Source: Verrucomicrobiota bacterium (GTDB lineage: Bacteria; Verrucomicrobiota; Verrucomicrobiia; Verrucomicrobiales; DEV007). Taken from it: a DNA stretch of 52,910 nt. Positions 1 to 8,305 of this stretch are shown one piece after another (the first letter of the stretch is position 1; the number at the start of each line of letters is the position of its first letter). A program made the translations under genes and the position numbers. Under the pieces are notes generated by a model. That model did no database searches and was not told the DNA's origin. It worked only from the letters and a program-made list of their open reading frames with translations. The stretch lies in assembly GCA_030625775.1 (NCBI GenBank), contig DAOUQC010000027.1:1-52910 (forward strand), given 5' to 3'.

Positions 1-43
1 ACTTAGAACACTCCCACCCCAAAAAACGCATACCCTCCACTCC

Positions 44-487
44 TCAGCGGTGATAGGGTTCACCACGCATAACTGTATGAACCCGATAGACTTGCTCCAG
101 AAAAACCAGCAGAGCCAACTCGTGCTGCAAGGTCAGTTTGCTCAGATTCAATAATACGTCGGCCTTCTCCCGCACTTCCTCCGAATGCCCATCCGCCCCT
201 CCAATCAAAACCGCAATTTTCTTTACACTGCCATCCATCGCCCGCCCCTTGACCCAATCAACCAGCCCGGATGTGGTCAGGGATTTCCCCCGCTCATCGA
301 GCACTAATCGTAGACAGCCTTCACTCCCCTCCAGCAAGCGCTTTGCATTGCCCTCAACGGATCCGGCATCTTTCAGATACTGAATATCCACCGGCGCATA
401 GTGCTTAAGCCGAGACAGGTATTCATCGATTCCCGCACGGGCGTAAGTCAACGCAGGTTTCCCGATCGCCAGCACTTTCCATTTCAT
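44..487 (-). CDS. rlmH: 23S rRNA (pseudouridine1915-N3)-methyltransferase RlmH
   Basis: This 147-residue protein is of normal RlmH length and shows the family landmarks: LDERGK at about residues 63-68, IGGADG near 95-100, and a C-terminal block LTLQHELALLVFLEQVYR ending in GEPYHR. RlmH is a SPOUT-class enzyme that methylates pseudouridine 1915 in helix 69 of 23S rRNA, using S-adenosylmethionine, on the assembled 70S ribosome. The IGGADG loop and the C-terminal tail form the knotted cofactor site in the family. The ATG at 487 gives a standard N-terminus (MKWKVLAIGK). The gene is about 250 bases downstream of glyS on the same strand, so co-transcription is possible but not shown. Confidence 0.95.
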   Translation of the reverse strand: MKWKVLAIGKPALTYARAGIDEYLSRLKHYAPVDIQYLKDAGSVEGNAKRLLEGSEGCLRLVLDERGKSLTTSGLVDWVKGRAMDGSVKKIAVLIGGADGHSEEVREKADVLLNLSKLTLQHELALLVFLEQVYRVHTVMRGEPYHR

Positions 488-649
488 TAAATCAAAGTAA
501 CTATTCAGAACCTAACTAATTAACATGGACAGACAGAATGAGCAGGATAAGAGCCGAGTCAGCTTGCTGGGGAACCGGAACGCAGTGTAGATAGACGGAG
601 TCAAACAGCTGGAAGGCAATTACAATTTCAATAAATCATCTCTTTTAAA

Positions 650-671
650 ATCCTGTATATCCTGTTCATCC
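650..671. repeat. short-period degenerate intergenic repeat (ATCCTGT words)
   Basis: The spacer between rlmH and glyS holds ATCCTGTATATCCTGTTCATCC, in which the word ATCCTG(T) recurs at 10-base spacing. It belongs to the same style of short, drifting, tandem words seen at several other gene borders in this window (3057, 10145, 12167, 12700, 23697, 31036, 32013). No gene or RNA was recognised in the rest of the 250-base spacer. Confidence 0.45.
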
Positions 672-737
672 ATGCAAATTCTTCCTGCATCTCAGTGTAG
701 GAATTCAAGACTTGAACTCTGTAGTTTCATTGAAACT

Positions 738-2132
738 CTACCTAATCTTCTCCAACAAAAACATCGGCAGATCCGCTATCGCGATGCGCTCCTGTTTCAT
801 CGAGTCACGCTCGCGTATAGTCACCGTATCTTTCAGCTCGGGATTTTCCTCGCCCAGCGTATCAAAATCAATCGTCACTCCATAAGGGGTGCCGATTTCA
901 TCCTGACGACGATAACGACGACCAATCGCGCCACCTTCGTCGTAAAAAACATTCATTAGAGGAGTGAGCATCTTCTGCACTTCCCTCGCTTTGGCAACCA
1001 GCTCGGGTTTGTTTTTCAACAATGGAAAAACCCCACACTTCACCGGAGCCATGCGCGGATGGAAATGCATCACCGTACGGGTCTCTTCCTTACCCTTGTC
1101 ATTGGTGATCGTCTCCTCTTCATAAGCTTCACAAAGCAGCGCCAGGATCGTACGGTCACACCCGGCACTTGGTTCCACCACATGTGGAACCAGTTTGGTT
1201 TTCGCCACTTCGTCAAAGTATTCAAGCGGCTTGCCACTCTTCTCCATGTGTTTGTTCAGATCGTAATCCGTCCGGTAAGCCACGCCTTCCAACTCCTGAA
1301 TCCCAAAAGGAAACTCGAACTCAATGTCGTAGGTTTTTTTAGAATAATGCGCCCGTTCACCATCAGGCACATCCAGCACGTGCAGTTTCTCCCGCGGCAG
1401 ACCGATGTCTTCGTAAAAACTCAGCCGTTCCTCCAACCAGGAATCGGTCAGCTCCATGCCTTGCTCGGGTGTGCAGAAATATTCAATTTCCATCTGCTCG
1501 AACTCACGCGAGCGAAAAGTATAGTTGCGCGGATTGATCTCGTTACGGAAGGACTTGCCGATCTGCGCGATTCCAAAAGGCAGCTTCACCCGTGAGGTCT
1601 CCAGCACATTCTTGAACTGCACAAAAATCGACTGCGCCGTTTCCGGACGCAAATAAGCCACGGCATTTTCATCCCCCTCTTCGGCCGAAGCACCCATGGT
1701 CGTTTGGAACATCAGATTGAACTCACGCGGTTCGGTCAAATCACACTCCGGACCCGATCCAGGTTCGCAGGATGGTTTTTTTACACACTTCATGTTCTCA
1801 AGCTGGTCAGCCCGGAAGCGACCCTTACAAGCCCGGCAATCCACCAGCGCATCCGAAAAACCACCGACGTGACCGGAAGCTTTCAATACCTCCTGATGAG
1901 TCAGGATCGAACCATCCAGACCGACAATATCGTCGCGTTCCTGCACATTACGACGCCACCAGTATTCCTTGAGATTGCGTTTCAGCTCAACCCCGAGCGG
2001 GCCGTAATCCCAACAGCCATTCAATCCCCCGTAGATCTCCGCCGATTGAAAAATGAATCCACGCCGCTTGCAGAGGCTGACGATTTTTTCCATCGCCACC
2101 ACCCCGTCACCCTGTTTTTCCTTACTGCTCAT
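738..2132 (-). CDS. glyS: glycyl-tRNA synthetase, single-chain alpha2 type
   Basis: The 464-residue product is a class II aminoacyl-tRNA synthetase of the homodimeric GlyRS type, distinct from the alpha2-beta2 GlyQ/GlyS enzyme. Visible landmarks are IVSLCKRRGFIFQSAEIYGG at the N-terminus, LRPETAQSIFVQFKN, motif 2 FRNEINPR followed by FRSREFEQMEIEYF, the motif 3-like PSAGCDRTILALL, and a C-terminal anticodon-binding domain starting near APVKCGVFPL. It has a cysteine-bearing insertion (CRACKGRF and later ECDLTEPREFNLMF) as in bacterial members. The enzyme charges tRNA-Gly in the cytosol. Start ATG at 2132 fits the family N-terminus (MSSKEKQGDGVVAMEKIVSL). Confidence 0.95.
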   Translation of the reverse strand: MSSKEKQGDGVVAMEKIVSLCKRRGFIFQSAEIYGGLNGCWDYGPLGVELKRNLKEYWWRRNVQERDDIVGLDGSILTHQEVLKASGHVGGFSDALVDCRACKGRFRADQLENMKCVKKPSCEPGSGPECDLTEPREFNLMFQTTMGASAEEGDENAVAYLRPETAQSIFVQFKNVLETSRVKLPFGIAQIGKSFRNEINPRNYTFRSREFEQMEIEYFCTPEQGMELTDSWLEERLSFYEDIGLPREKLHVLDVPDGERAHYSKKTYDIEFEFPFGIQELEGVAYRTDYDLNKHMEKSGKPLEYFDEVAKTKLVPHVVEPSAGCDRTILALLCEAYEEETITNDKGKEETRTVMHFHPRMAPVKCGVFPLLKNKPELVAKAREVQKMLTPLMNVFYDEGGAIGRRYRRQDEIGTPYGVTIDFDTLGEENPELKDTVTIRERDSMKQERIAIADLPMFLLEKIR

Positions 2133-2274
2133 AGCTTAAAAAGTTTTATCCCCCATTCAGAGCCACATCGCACCCGAATCCAAGGGACGTTTCCCTACAA
2201 TCGAATGGACAAATATTCAAGCCCTATGCGGTTTACGGGACTAGAATCTCAAGAATCATCGAGGTGAGAATCGG

Positions 2275-2658
2275 CTAATTTATAACCGCATGTTCCCTGA
2301 CCCACGCAGCGAACGACTCCCTGCTCATCTCTCCAGACGCGAGCGTAAGGATCGTCTGTTCCTGCTCATCGATTGAAGCGTCAATTTCGCCTGCGTTCAA
2401 AATTAAAAAGGTTTCCATTGCCGCATGCCCAATGCGCTTGTTTCCATCCACAAAGGGATGATTCATTACCAGCGAGAAACAGAGGGCAGCAGCTTTTGCA
2501 ACAAGATCCGGATACAAATCCTTCCCTCCAAAACAAACACGAGGCTGGGCAATTGCTGATTCAAGTGCACCAAAATCGCGAATACCAACTCCTCCCCCCG
2601 AGGTAGCGAGAATCCTTTCATGCAAATCCAGAGCCTCAGGCAGTGAGAGAAAGCGCAT
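2275..2658 (-). CDS. doc: Doc-type toxin of the Fic superfamily (death-on-curing family)
   Basis: This protein of about 127 residues carries the Fic/Doc active-site motif HPFVDGNKRIGHAA in its middle. Doc toxins transfer phosphate from ATP to elongation factor Tu and halt translation; this particular target is inferred from the characterised P1 Doc. The ATG at 2658 is preferred over the TTG three bases upstream, because it gives a TGATG overlap with the stop of the upstream antitoxin gene, implying translational coupling. The motif is complete, so the toxin looks active. Confidence 0.85.
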   Translation of the reverse strand: MRFLSLPEALDLHERILATSGGGVGIRDFGALESAIAQPRVCFGGKDLYPDLVAKAAALCFSLVMNHPFVDGNKRIGHAAMETFLILNAGEIDASIDEQEQTILTLASGEMSRESFAAWVREHAVIN

Positions 2659-2855
2659 CAACTGAGCCGCTTATATAGCTCCTCATTTTTCGACAACACC
2701 CGGCTAACCGCTTCATCAAATTCGGAATCAGGTTGCCCAACAAGATCTTCAATTGACGCAGTTAGCAACTGCTCAGAATTAAGCCCGTAACGCTCTGCTT
2801 TTTCATGCAAAGCCTTTGCCTTCGCATCTTCCAATTGAACTGTAATACTTGTCAT
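2658..2855 (-). CDS. antitoxin of the Doc module, ribbon-helix-helix-like
   Basis: This 65-residue acidic protein begins with a short beta-strand-like stretch (SITVQLEDAKAKALHEKAERYG) followed by helices, the pattern of ribbon-helix-helix DNA-binding antitoxins. The C-terminal EAVSRVLSKNEELYKRLS would be the toxin-binding tail. It is immediately upstream of, and overlaps by one base, the Doc toxin gene, in the usual antitoxin-first order. A strong Shine-Dalgarno (AGGAGGA on the minus strand, 2863-2869) lies seven bases before the ATG at 2855. The family assignment rests on pattern and context; the pairing is firmer than the fold. Confidence 0.75.
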   Translation of the reverse strand: MTSITVQLEDAKAKALHEKAERYGLNSEQLLTASIEDLVGQPDSEFDEAVSRVLSKNEELYKRLS

Positions 2856-2862
2856 CCCAATA

Positions 2863-2869
2863 TCCTCCT
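2863..2869 (-). promoter_or_regulatory. strong ribosome binding site of the antitoxin gene
   Basis: AGGAGGA on the minus strand, seven bases before the antitoxin ATG. It stands out because most genes in this window have weak or no recognisable Shine-Dalgarno. A strong site on the antitoxin and coupling of the toxin would favour excess antitoxin. Confidence 0.6.
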
Positions 2870-3056
2870 ATTGACCGGAAGATACCGCATTGCAGATCAG
2901 AACTCAATACGATTCGTATTTAGCTGCAAGGGTTCGCCAACTTTCCCCTCCTACCCATCCTCTGTTCCCTTTGAACGCTTCGCTCAACCTTTTAGGTCGC
3001 CTGTCTTGCTGCGCTGCGGCTCTTACCTCCTGTTCAATTCCTCTTCTCTTATTCAA

Positions 3057-3080
3057 GTCCATTCGTGTCCATTCGTGGTT
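3057..3080. repeat. short-period intergenic repeat (GTCCATTCGT words)
   Basis: GTCCATTCGTGTCCATTCGTGG contains the 10-base unit GTCCATTCGT twice in tandem, directly downstream of aspC. It is one of several unrelated short-period repeats at gene borders here. The remainder of the aspC-antitoxin spacer (about 2870-3096) shows no gene. Confidence 0.5.
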
Positions 3081-3096
3081 CTCTCCCCATTTACAG

Positions 3097-4266
3097 CTAC
3101 AGCTTCGCACAAAATCTCTCGATCCGCTCCAAGCCCTTCTCCAACTGCTCCATGCTGGTTGCATAACTCAGGCGGAAATAATCATCCGCTCCAAAAGCAA
3201 TACCCGGCACCGCAGCGACCTGCTCGTCTTCAAGCAGCTTCGCACAGAAATCCGACGACTTGAGTCCGGTATCTGCAATGTTCGGAAAAAGATAAAAAGC
3301 TCCTTCTGATTTGTAACAGCTCAGTCCTTTGCATTCACTCAAACGCTGGTGTGCAAACTCACGCCGCTTGGCAAACTCTGTCATCCATGCCTCAAGATGA
3401 GTCATCGGCTGGGTCATGGCAGCCACACCACCCATCTGGGCAAAGGATGTCGGATTGCTGGTACTGTGACTCTGGAAGGCTGCAATTTTTTTGGCAATCG
3501 GCAGCGGTGCTGCCATGAATCCCAAACGCCAACCTGTCATGCTCCATGCTTTGGCAAAACCATGCACGATGATCGTATGGTCCTGGTGTGCTTGAGAAAA
3601 ACTGGCGACGCTTTTATGAACCGCTCCATCATAGAGCAGGTGCTCGTAAATTTCGTCACTCAGGATCAGTACACCCTTCTCCACACAAACATCCCCCAGA
3701 GCTTTGATTTCATCCGGCGAATAAACCACCCCCGTCGGATTGCTCGGTGAGTTCAGAATGAAAATCCGTGTATTGTCATTGATCGCCTCTGACAACTGCT
3801 CCGGCGTGATTTTGAAATTCGTATCGTCACCAGTTTCAAGAATCACCGGTGTCGCGCCCGCCATGCGAACCATTTCAGGATAGCTCAACCAGTAGGGAGC
3901 CGGCACGATGACCTCATCCCCTTCCTGACACAGCGCCATCATCACGTTGAAACAAGAATGTTTGCCTCCACAGGAAACCACGATCTGGGCGGCGTCATAT
4001 TTCAAACCATTTTCACGCTCGAACTTGTCAGCGATCACCTGGCGCAACTCCGGAGTTCCGGCGGCAGGAGTGTATTTGGTGAAACCCTCATCAAGCGCCT
4101 TCTTCGCGGCATCCTTGACAAAATCCGGGGTATCAAAATCCGGCTGACCCGTTCCAAAACCCACCACATCGATGCCGGCGGCTTTCATTTCCTTCGCTTT
4201 GGCATCGATAGCCAGAGTTACGGATGGTGTCAGTGATGCTGCCCTATCTGAAAATTTGTATTCCAT
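3097..4266 (-). CDS. aspC: class I/II aminotransferase, aspartate aminotransferase type
   Basis: This 389-residue fold-type I PLP enzyme resembles bacterial AspAT of the Thermus/Bacillus (Ib) group. Key features are GTGQPDFDTP (39-48), the SNPTG segment (175-179), the PLP-contacting Asp in LILSDEIYE (204), the Schiff-base lysine in HGFAKAWSMTGWRLGF (Lys239), and the C-terminal substrate arginine in FRLSYATS. It would exchange amino groups between aspartate or a similar amino acid and 2-oxoglutarate. The ATG at 4266 lies 27 bases from the stop of the PIG-L gene, suggesting a nagB-PIG-L-aspC transcript, although the substrate link to amino sugars is not evident. Confidence 0.88.
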   Translation of the reverse strand: MEYKFSDRAASLTPSVTLAIDAKAKEMKAAGIDVVGFGTGQPDFDTPDFVKDAAKKALDEGFTKYTPAAGTPELRQVIADKFERENGLKYDAAQIVVSCGGKHSCFNVMMALCQEGDEVIVPAPYWLSYPEMVRMAGATPVILETGDDTNFKITPEQLSEAINDNTRIFILNSPSNPTGVVYSPDEIKALGDVCVEKGVLILSDEIYEHLLYDGAVHKSVASFSQAHQDHTIIVHGFAKAWSMTGWRLGFMAAPLPIAKKIAAFQSHSTSNPTSFAQMGGVAAMTQPMTHLEAWMTEFAKRREFAHQRLSECKGLSCYKSEGAFYLFPNIADTGLKSSDFCAKLLEDEQVAAVPGIAFGADDYFRLSYATSMEQLEKGLERIERFCAKL

Positions 4267-4293
4267 TCTTAATTTTTAATTCCCTCCGCTACT

Positions 4294-5007
4294 TTACCAC
4301 GCAGAAGCTCTTTTCCAGGCCGTATGCTGTTGAAAAGCCTCCGCTGCCCTGACTCCCGCCTGATTCCCTCTGGCTTTCGATTGGTCCTTCAAGAGATCCG
4401 CCAGTGGAGAAAAATCAGCATCATTGCCGCGGGCCAACTGGCTTTTGTGACAATCGAGCATCTCCAGTTTCAATTCCAGATAATCACTGACATCGACAAA
4501 AATACCCGGTTCAAATCCCGCCATGTTGATCGTATCCATCCACCAGAGAGTGGGTGGCCCGGAAACCATCGCGGAAGTTTCCGTTCGATGACCATCCGAC
4601 GCACAAAACCATGAAGCAGCCTCTGCCAAAGCCGAGCTTTGCTGATGATCCGGATGGTAGTCCCTCCGTGAATGGGCCAGCACCAGGGTGGGTTTAAATT
4701 TTCGAAAAATTTCCATCAGCACCTTACGCTGCTCATAGCCGTCAAAGAGTTCACCATCCGCGTAGCCCGCTTCGTAAAGTTCTGCTCCCAGGATCTCTGC
4801 CGCCGTATGCATCTCGGCGCTGCGAATGTCCCCGACATTATCCGCCGGCGGATTACTCTGCCCCTTATCCCCACGACACATCACACAAATTGCAATTGCC
4901 GCACCATCTGCCTTGGCTCGTGCCAAAGTTCCTGCACACAATAACTCCGCATCATCCGGGTGGGCCACCACCGCAAGCACTCGATCCTTATCAAACTTTA
5001 ACTGCAT
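4294..5007 (-). CDS. PIG-L/LmbE-family zinc deacetylase
   Basis: The 237-residue protein has the PIG-L zinc-site motif AHPDDAELLCAGTLA at residues 15-29 and the second ligand region HSRRDYHPDHQ near 113-123. Family members remove N-acetyl groups from GlcNAc-containing molecules (for example BshB, MshB) or amino sugars. It starts 13 bases after the stop of nagB, so the two probably form one transcript; a deacetylase beside a glucosamine-6-phosphate deaminase suggests a role in making free amine for NagB. The residue pattern (D-A-E-L-L-C-AGTL) is like that of BshB1, but bacillithiol synthesis genes are not seen in the window. Confidence 0.85.
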   Translation of the reverse strand: MQLKFDKDRVLAVVAHPDDAELLCAGTLARAKADGAAIAICVMCRGDKGQSNPPADNVGDIRSAEMHTAAEILGAELYEAGYADGELFDGYEQRKVLMEIFRKFKPTLVLAHSRRDYHPDHQQSSALAEAASWFCASDGHRTETSAMVSGPPTLWWMDTINMAGFEPGIFVDVSDYLELKLEMLDCHKSQLARGNDADFSPLADLLKDQSKARGNQAGVRAAEAFQQHTAWKRASAW

Positions 5008-5020
5008 GGGTAATAAAAAA

Positions 5021-5869
5021 TTATCTTAAGCCAATGTCCGGCAGAGCCGCAACGTATTCCGCCACGGTCAGCCTCGCATCCGGATGATTCTGCATGAATG
5101 AAGCCGGACAAGCTGCCGCCACCGGATCGTGCAAGACACGCCTGACAACCGCACTCTGCCACAAGCGATTGCAATAAAAACGCATCTTATTCGAAGCCAG
5201 AATTTCCTTCATTCCAACAGTGACCGCTCGCCGGGGGATTACCGCCAAACCACCGCCAACAGTCACGGAATTGATCGTAACGGTTTCGCGACTCAGCGTC
5301 AGGTTGCGGGTTGGACGAGCAGCAAATTCTTCCACTGAGCAAATCTCTCCCGGTTCAGGAGGTTCGTTGAATGCCATGTGCCCATTGATGCCTATTCCTC
5401 CGAAACAGGCATCCACACCACCACGCTGATCAATCTGAGTTTGAATACCCGACAAATCAGCGGGATCCGGAAACACCCGGTTCTCAGGAAGTGGGGCCAG
5501 CTCAGGATTGATCAGGTCATAAAATTTCCGATCCATGTATCCACGAAAGCTCAGCGGATGATCTACCGGTACCCATTTGTCATCGTCGGTGAGATATTCA
5601 TCCATGTTGATGAGCACCACTTGGCGCCAGTCTTTATTCTCCCGATTGATTGCCCCGGCCAACACTTCAAACTGATCGACCGGCCCCACAGGGATGATCA
5701 TCGTCGCCTGTCGCCCTGCGGCTTGCGCTTCATCCACCACCGTCATCATTTCCTCCGCCATCGCTTGAGCGATTTCCTCCATCCCCTTTACAACATCGAC
5801 TGCTACGCTCGTCCCTTCTCCGAGTTCAGTCGGAGACACCTTGAGATATTCCGGATAGAGTTCATTCAT
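5021..5869 (-). CDS. nagB: glucosamine-6-phosphate deaminase family protein
   Basis: This 282-residue protein carries the NagB/RpiA-fold signatures VLINMDEYL (86-93; catalytic Asp90) and FGGIGINGHMAFNEP (157-170; His164, Glu169), plus AARPTRNLTLSRETV. NagB converts glucosamine 6-phosphate to fructose 6-phosphate and ammonia. The position equivalent to Asp141 of the E. coli enzyme is Asn162, which also occurs in Gram-positive NagB. It is slightly longer than E. coli NagB (266). It heads the minus-strand group nagB-PIG-L-aspC and diverges from the ROK regulator, which may control it. Confidence 0.85.
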   Translation of the reverse strand: MNELYPEYLKVSPTELGEGTSVAVDVVKGMEEIAQAMAEEMMTVVDEAQAAGRQATMIIPVGPVDQFEVLAGAINRENKDWRQVVLINMDEYLTDDDKWVPVDHPLSFRGYMDRKFYDLINPELAPLPENRVFPDPADLSGIQTQIDQRGGVDACFGGIGINGHMAFNEPPEPGEICSVEEFAARPTRNLTLSRETVTINSVTVGGGLAVIPRRAVTVGMKEILASNKMRFYCNRLWQSAVVRRVLHDPVAAACPASFMQNHPDARLTVAEYVAALPDIGLR

Positions 5870-5972
5870 GGTAAATTTTACTAGCTCCCACCCTCGCAGC
5901 TGTCAATTTTTTTATTATATTTTCAGAATTAATAGGAGTAAATCGATATGACTCAGACTTAAGCCTCACGCT

Positions 5973-6042
5973 CGTAAAACGAAGTTCCCACTTCATTTCT
6001 TTGCTTACACAGTTTTAAACAAAGTTGGAACTTCGTTTTACG
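5973..6042. repeat. long inverted repeat (21-base arms, 28-base loop)
   Basis: The left arm 5973-5993 (CGTAAAACGAAGTTCCCACTT) pairs with the right arm 6022-6042 (AAGTTGGAACTTCGTTTTACG) at 20 of 21 positions, around a 28-base loop that can itself pair weakly (CTTTG/CAAAG). It looks like a REP/MITE-type mobile hairpin more than a repressor operator, but it sits squarely in the shared promoter region. Confidence 0.75.
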
Positions 6043-6157
6043 CCATCTACTCGAAAAGTTCCTGAGATATGATTACAGCAACATATAAAATATGAATCAC
6101 CCTCTAATGAACTCTTTCCCCCAGTTTTAAAAAACCACCCCACCCAAAGAAAAATAT

Positions 6158-6198
6158 TTGACGCTCCGGCAAAAATCTGTTTTTATGTTAATATAAAT
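6158..6198 (+). promoter_or_regulatory. possible sigma-70-like promoter of the ROK gene
   Basis: TTGACG at 6158-6163 is a good -35 match; the 17-base-distant TTTTAT and the following TATGTT/TATAAA are candidate -10 elements, all 40-60 bases before the ATG at 6241. No recognisable Shine-Dalgarno precedes that ATG. This is a pattern match only. Confidence 0.35.
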
Positions 6199-6240
6199 AA
6201 GCAACAGGCTTTTGATTGCCTTGCTGTAGCCTAACAAAGT

Positions 6241-7464
6241 ATGCATCCACGTCCTAGGGAAACCAAGCTTATTGCGAAAAAAAACCGCATCCTGAACGAG
6301 ATTTTTCGTTCAGGCAGTTGTTCGCGTTTTGATCTCGCCAGACGTTTGAACATCAACGCAACAATGGTGGGCAACTACGTCGACGACTTTCTAGCCGAAG
6401 GTCTGCTCATCGAAGACGAGCCGGTCGCATCGGGCCCTGGACGTGTTCCGGTTCCTCTCAGACTCAACGCGGGTCACGGTTGTCTTCTGGGTTTGGAATT
6501 TGAAGCCCTGCGAGCACGGGCGGTTTTATGTGACTTTGCCGGAGAGGTCATAAAGGAAAAACACATCTCCTTCGGCTCCGGAACGAGTCGGGAAAGTGTG
6601 CTTAGCCAGATCATTGCTGCCACCCGGGAATTGCTCGATGCCGCCGGGCCACCGGTTTTATCCATCGGCATTGCCGCCCCCGGTCAGGTTGACTGTGAAG
6701 CGGGCCGCATTCTTCACTACGAATTACTTCCTGACTTCAGCGAAGTCCCCTTGAAAGAAAGGTTCAGCGCAGAGTTTGATGTGCCCATTTTTGTTGAAGA
6801 CAATATTCGTGCGGTTGCCTTCGGTGAATTGCTGAGAGGTAACGGACGCGGCAGTCAGAATTTTGTTTGTCTGGCAGCCCGCTCAGGGGTGGGACTAGGT
6901 ATCGTAGTCGACGGTAAAATTTATGGCGGCAGCAATGCCATGGCCGGTGAAGCAGGTTACATGGTTTTCCCAACCAGTGATGGAATCAAAACCATGACCG
7001 AACTGGTCTCCGCCAAAGGTTTTGTAGAAAACATCCGTGCCTTACTGAAATCCAAGCAAACAACTCCGGCGCGTAAAGAGCTGCTCGGTAAAGGCGACGC
7101 CCTTTCTCTGAACGATATCGTCGAGGCGGCGGATTCTGGCGATGACCTTATCCAATCCCAGCTCACCCAACTGGGTTCGCATCTCGGATTGATCACATCG
7201 AACCTGGCGAACCTTTTTGCTCCGGAAAAAATCATTCTGGCCGGAGAAGTCCCCGGCTGCTCCCCTCTCGTTCGCCAGACGATGGAAAAAACCTTTCGCC
7301 AGTACACTCTGCCCCAAATTTTAAAAACCGTTTATCTTGAAAACTGTGCTCTGGGCGAATTGGCCGGAGCTCTTGGTGCCGCCTGGATGGGTTTTGGCCT
7401 CAAATTTCCGGAAGACGAAAAAATCGTCAGCCAACAAGTCGAGAGTGAGGCAACAAGCGCCTGA
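6241..7464 (+). CDS. ROK-family transcriptional regulator (NagC/XylR type)
   Basis: The 407-residue protein has an N-terminal winged helix-turn-helix (about 10-62) followed by a ROK domain: LGLEFEALRARAVLCDFAG (84-101), SIGIAAPGQVD (141-151), VEDNIRAVAFGE (185-196), ARSGVGLGIVVDGKIYGG (213-230) and AGEAGYMVF (235-243). The usual GEIGH histidine is Tyr240 and the Cys-rich zinc loop that follows it in most ROK proteins is absent. So it is probably a sugar-sensing repressor and unlikely to be an active kinase. It faces the catabolic cluster downstream, whose first gene starts 20 bases after its stop, and diverges from nagB; it most likely controls one or both. Confidence 0.88.
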   Translation: MHPRPRETKLIAKKNRILNEIFRSGSCSRFDLARRLNINATMVGNYVDDFLAEGLLIEDEPVASGPGRVPVPLRLNAGHGCLLGLEFEALRARAVLCDFAGEVIKEKHISFGSGTSRESVLSQIIAATRELLDAAGPPVLSIGIAAPGQVDCEAGRILHYELLPDFSEVPLKERFSAEFDVPIFVEDNIRAVAFGELLRGNGRGSQNFVCLAARSGVGLGIVVDGKIYGGSNAMAGEAGYMVFPTSDGIKTMTELVSAKGFVENIRALLKSKQTTPARKELLGKGDALSLNDIVEAADSGDDLIQSQLTQLGSHLGLITSNLANLFAPEKIILAGEVPGCSPLVRQTMEKTFRQYTLPQILKTVYLENCALGELAGALGAAWMGFGLKFPEDEKIVSQQVESEATSA

Positions 7465-7483
7465 ATTTAAACCTGTAAAAACG

Positions 7484-8263
7484 ATGAGCACAGAAAATAT
7501 CGATAACATCAAACCTGCCAACCTCCTTCGAGCTGACGATTGGAAATTCGAATACCAGCAGAAATCAAATCCGGAAAATTCCAATCTGGATCTGATCACT
7601 TACGGCACCTACCGGATCGCACCGGGTGCCACCAGTGATGAACTTTTTCACCGCAGTGAAGAAGCCCTGCTGTTCTGCATGACCGGAAAACAAACAATCG
7701 ATGTGGAGGGAGAAACATTCGATCTCACTCACTACGACACTCTATACATTCCCCTGGGCACCTCATACCGGATCACCGAAAACTCAGAGGAAGAAGGTCA
7801 CATCATCATCTGCCGCGCACCGGCTGAAAACAAACACCAAACCTTTTACTCCGAGTGGGAAAAAATTCGGGTCAACGAAGACCGCATTCGCCACCTCGAT
7901 AAAAAGGAAGTTTATATGATGTTCGACGTGAGTGAAAACGCTGACAAACTGGTCGCCGGCTATACGGTTTACGAACCCTTCACCCGCGCCTGGCCACCCC
8001 ACAACCATACCGACCAGGAAGAAGTTTATATCTTCACCCAAGGCAACGGATCGATTGAAGTTTACCCCGACGAAGAACACAAAACTTTCGTTCACAGCAT
8101 GAATACCATGGATGCCGCAACCATCCCGCTGCTCAACTACCACCCGGTTTACAGTCAGGAGGAAGAACTGCATTTCATCTGGTGCCTCGCTGGCGAGCGC
8201 TACTGGGTCGGCGACAAACACAAGTCATTCATGGATGCCTCCGTCGATGAACTGACCACCTGA
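7484..8263 (+). CDS. cupin isomerase of the KduI/IolB family
   Basis: The 259-residue protein is a two-cupin protein resembling 5-deoxyglucuronate isomerase (IolB) and KduI. The C-terminal cupin keeps the likely metal ligands: His-Asn-His in WPPHNHTDQEEVYIF, a following Glu, and His in LNYHPVYS. These enzymes interconvert aldose and ketose forms of uronate-like sugars. The ATG at 7484 is chosen because an in-frame ATG upstream (7337) would overlap 128 bases of the ROK gene and add 49 residues unlike the family. It opens a run with aldehyde dehydrogenase, transaldolase-like and PLP genes, suggesting that it isomerises the substrate sugar of that pathway; the substrate is unknown. Confidence 0.8.
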   Translation: MSTENIDNIKPANLLRADDWKFEYQQKSNPENSNLDLITYGTYRIAPGATSDELFHRSEEALLFCMTGKQTIDVEGETFDLTHYDTLYIPLGTSYRITENSEEEGHIIICRAPAENKHQTFYSEWEKIRVNEDRIRHLDKKEVYMMFDVSENADKLVAGYTVYEPFTRAWPPHNHTDQEEVYIFTQGNGSIEVYPDEEHKTFVHSMNTMDAATIPLLNYHPVYSQEEELHFIWCLAGERYWVGDKHKSFMDASVDELTT

Positions 8264-8305
8264 TTTCCCTCTAAATCTTAATTAATACCAAATCGAATTA
8301 ATTCA

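Larger units (their letters stand above)
5870..6240. promoter_or_regulatory. divergent intergenic region between nagB and the ROK regulator
   Basis: This 371-base AT-rich stretch holds no convincing gene. It contains the promoters for both directions, the long hairpin at 5973-6042, and a possible sigma-70-like promoter near 6158-6198 facing the ROK gene. A divergent arrangement next to a NagC-like regulator makes it the most likely operator site, but no operator palindrome was recognised apart from the hairpin. Confidence 0.5.

Noticed and set aside
7337-7483. Longer N-terminus for the cupin isomerase
   Set aside because: It overlaps 128 bases of the ROK gene and adds 49 residues unlike the family; the ATG at 7484 gives a normal start.
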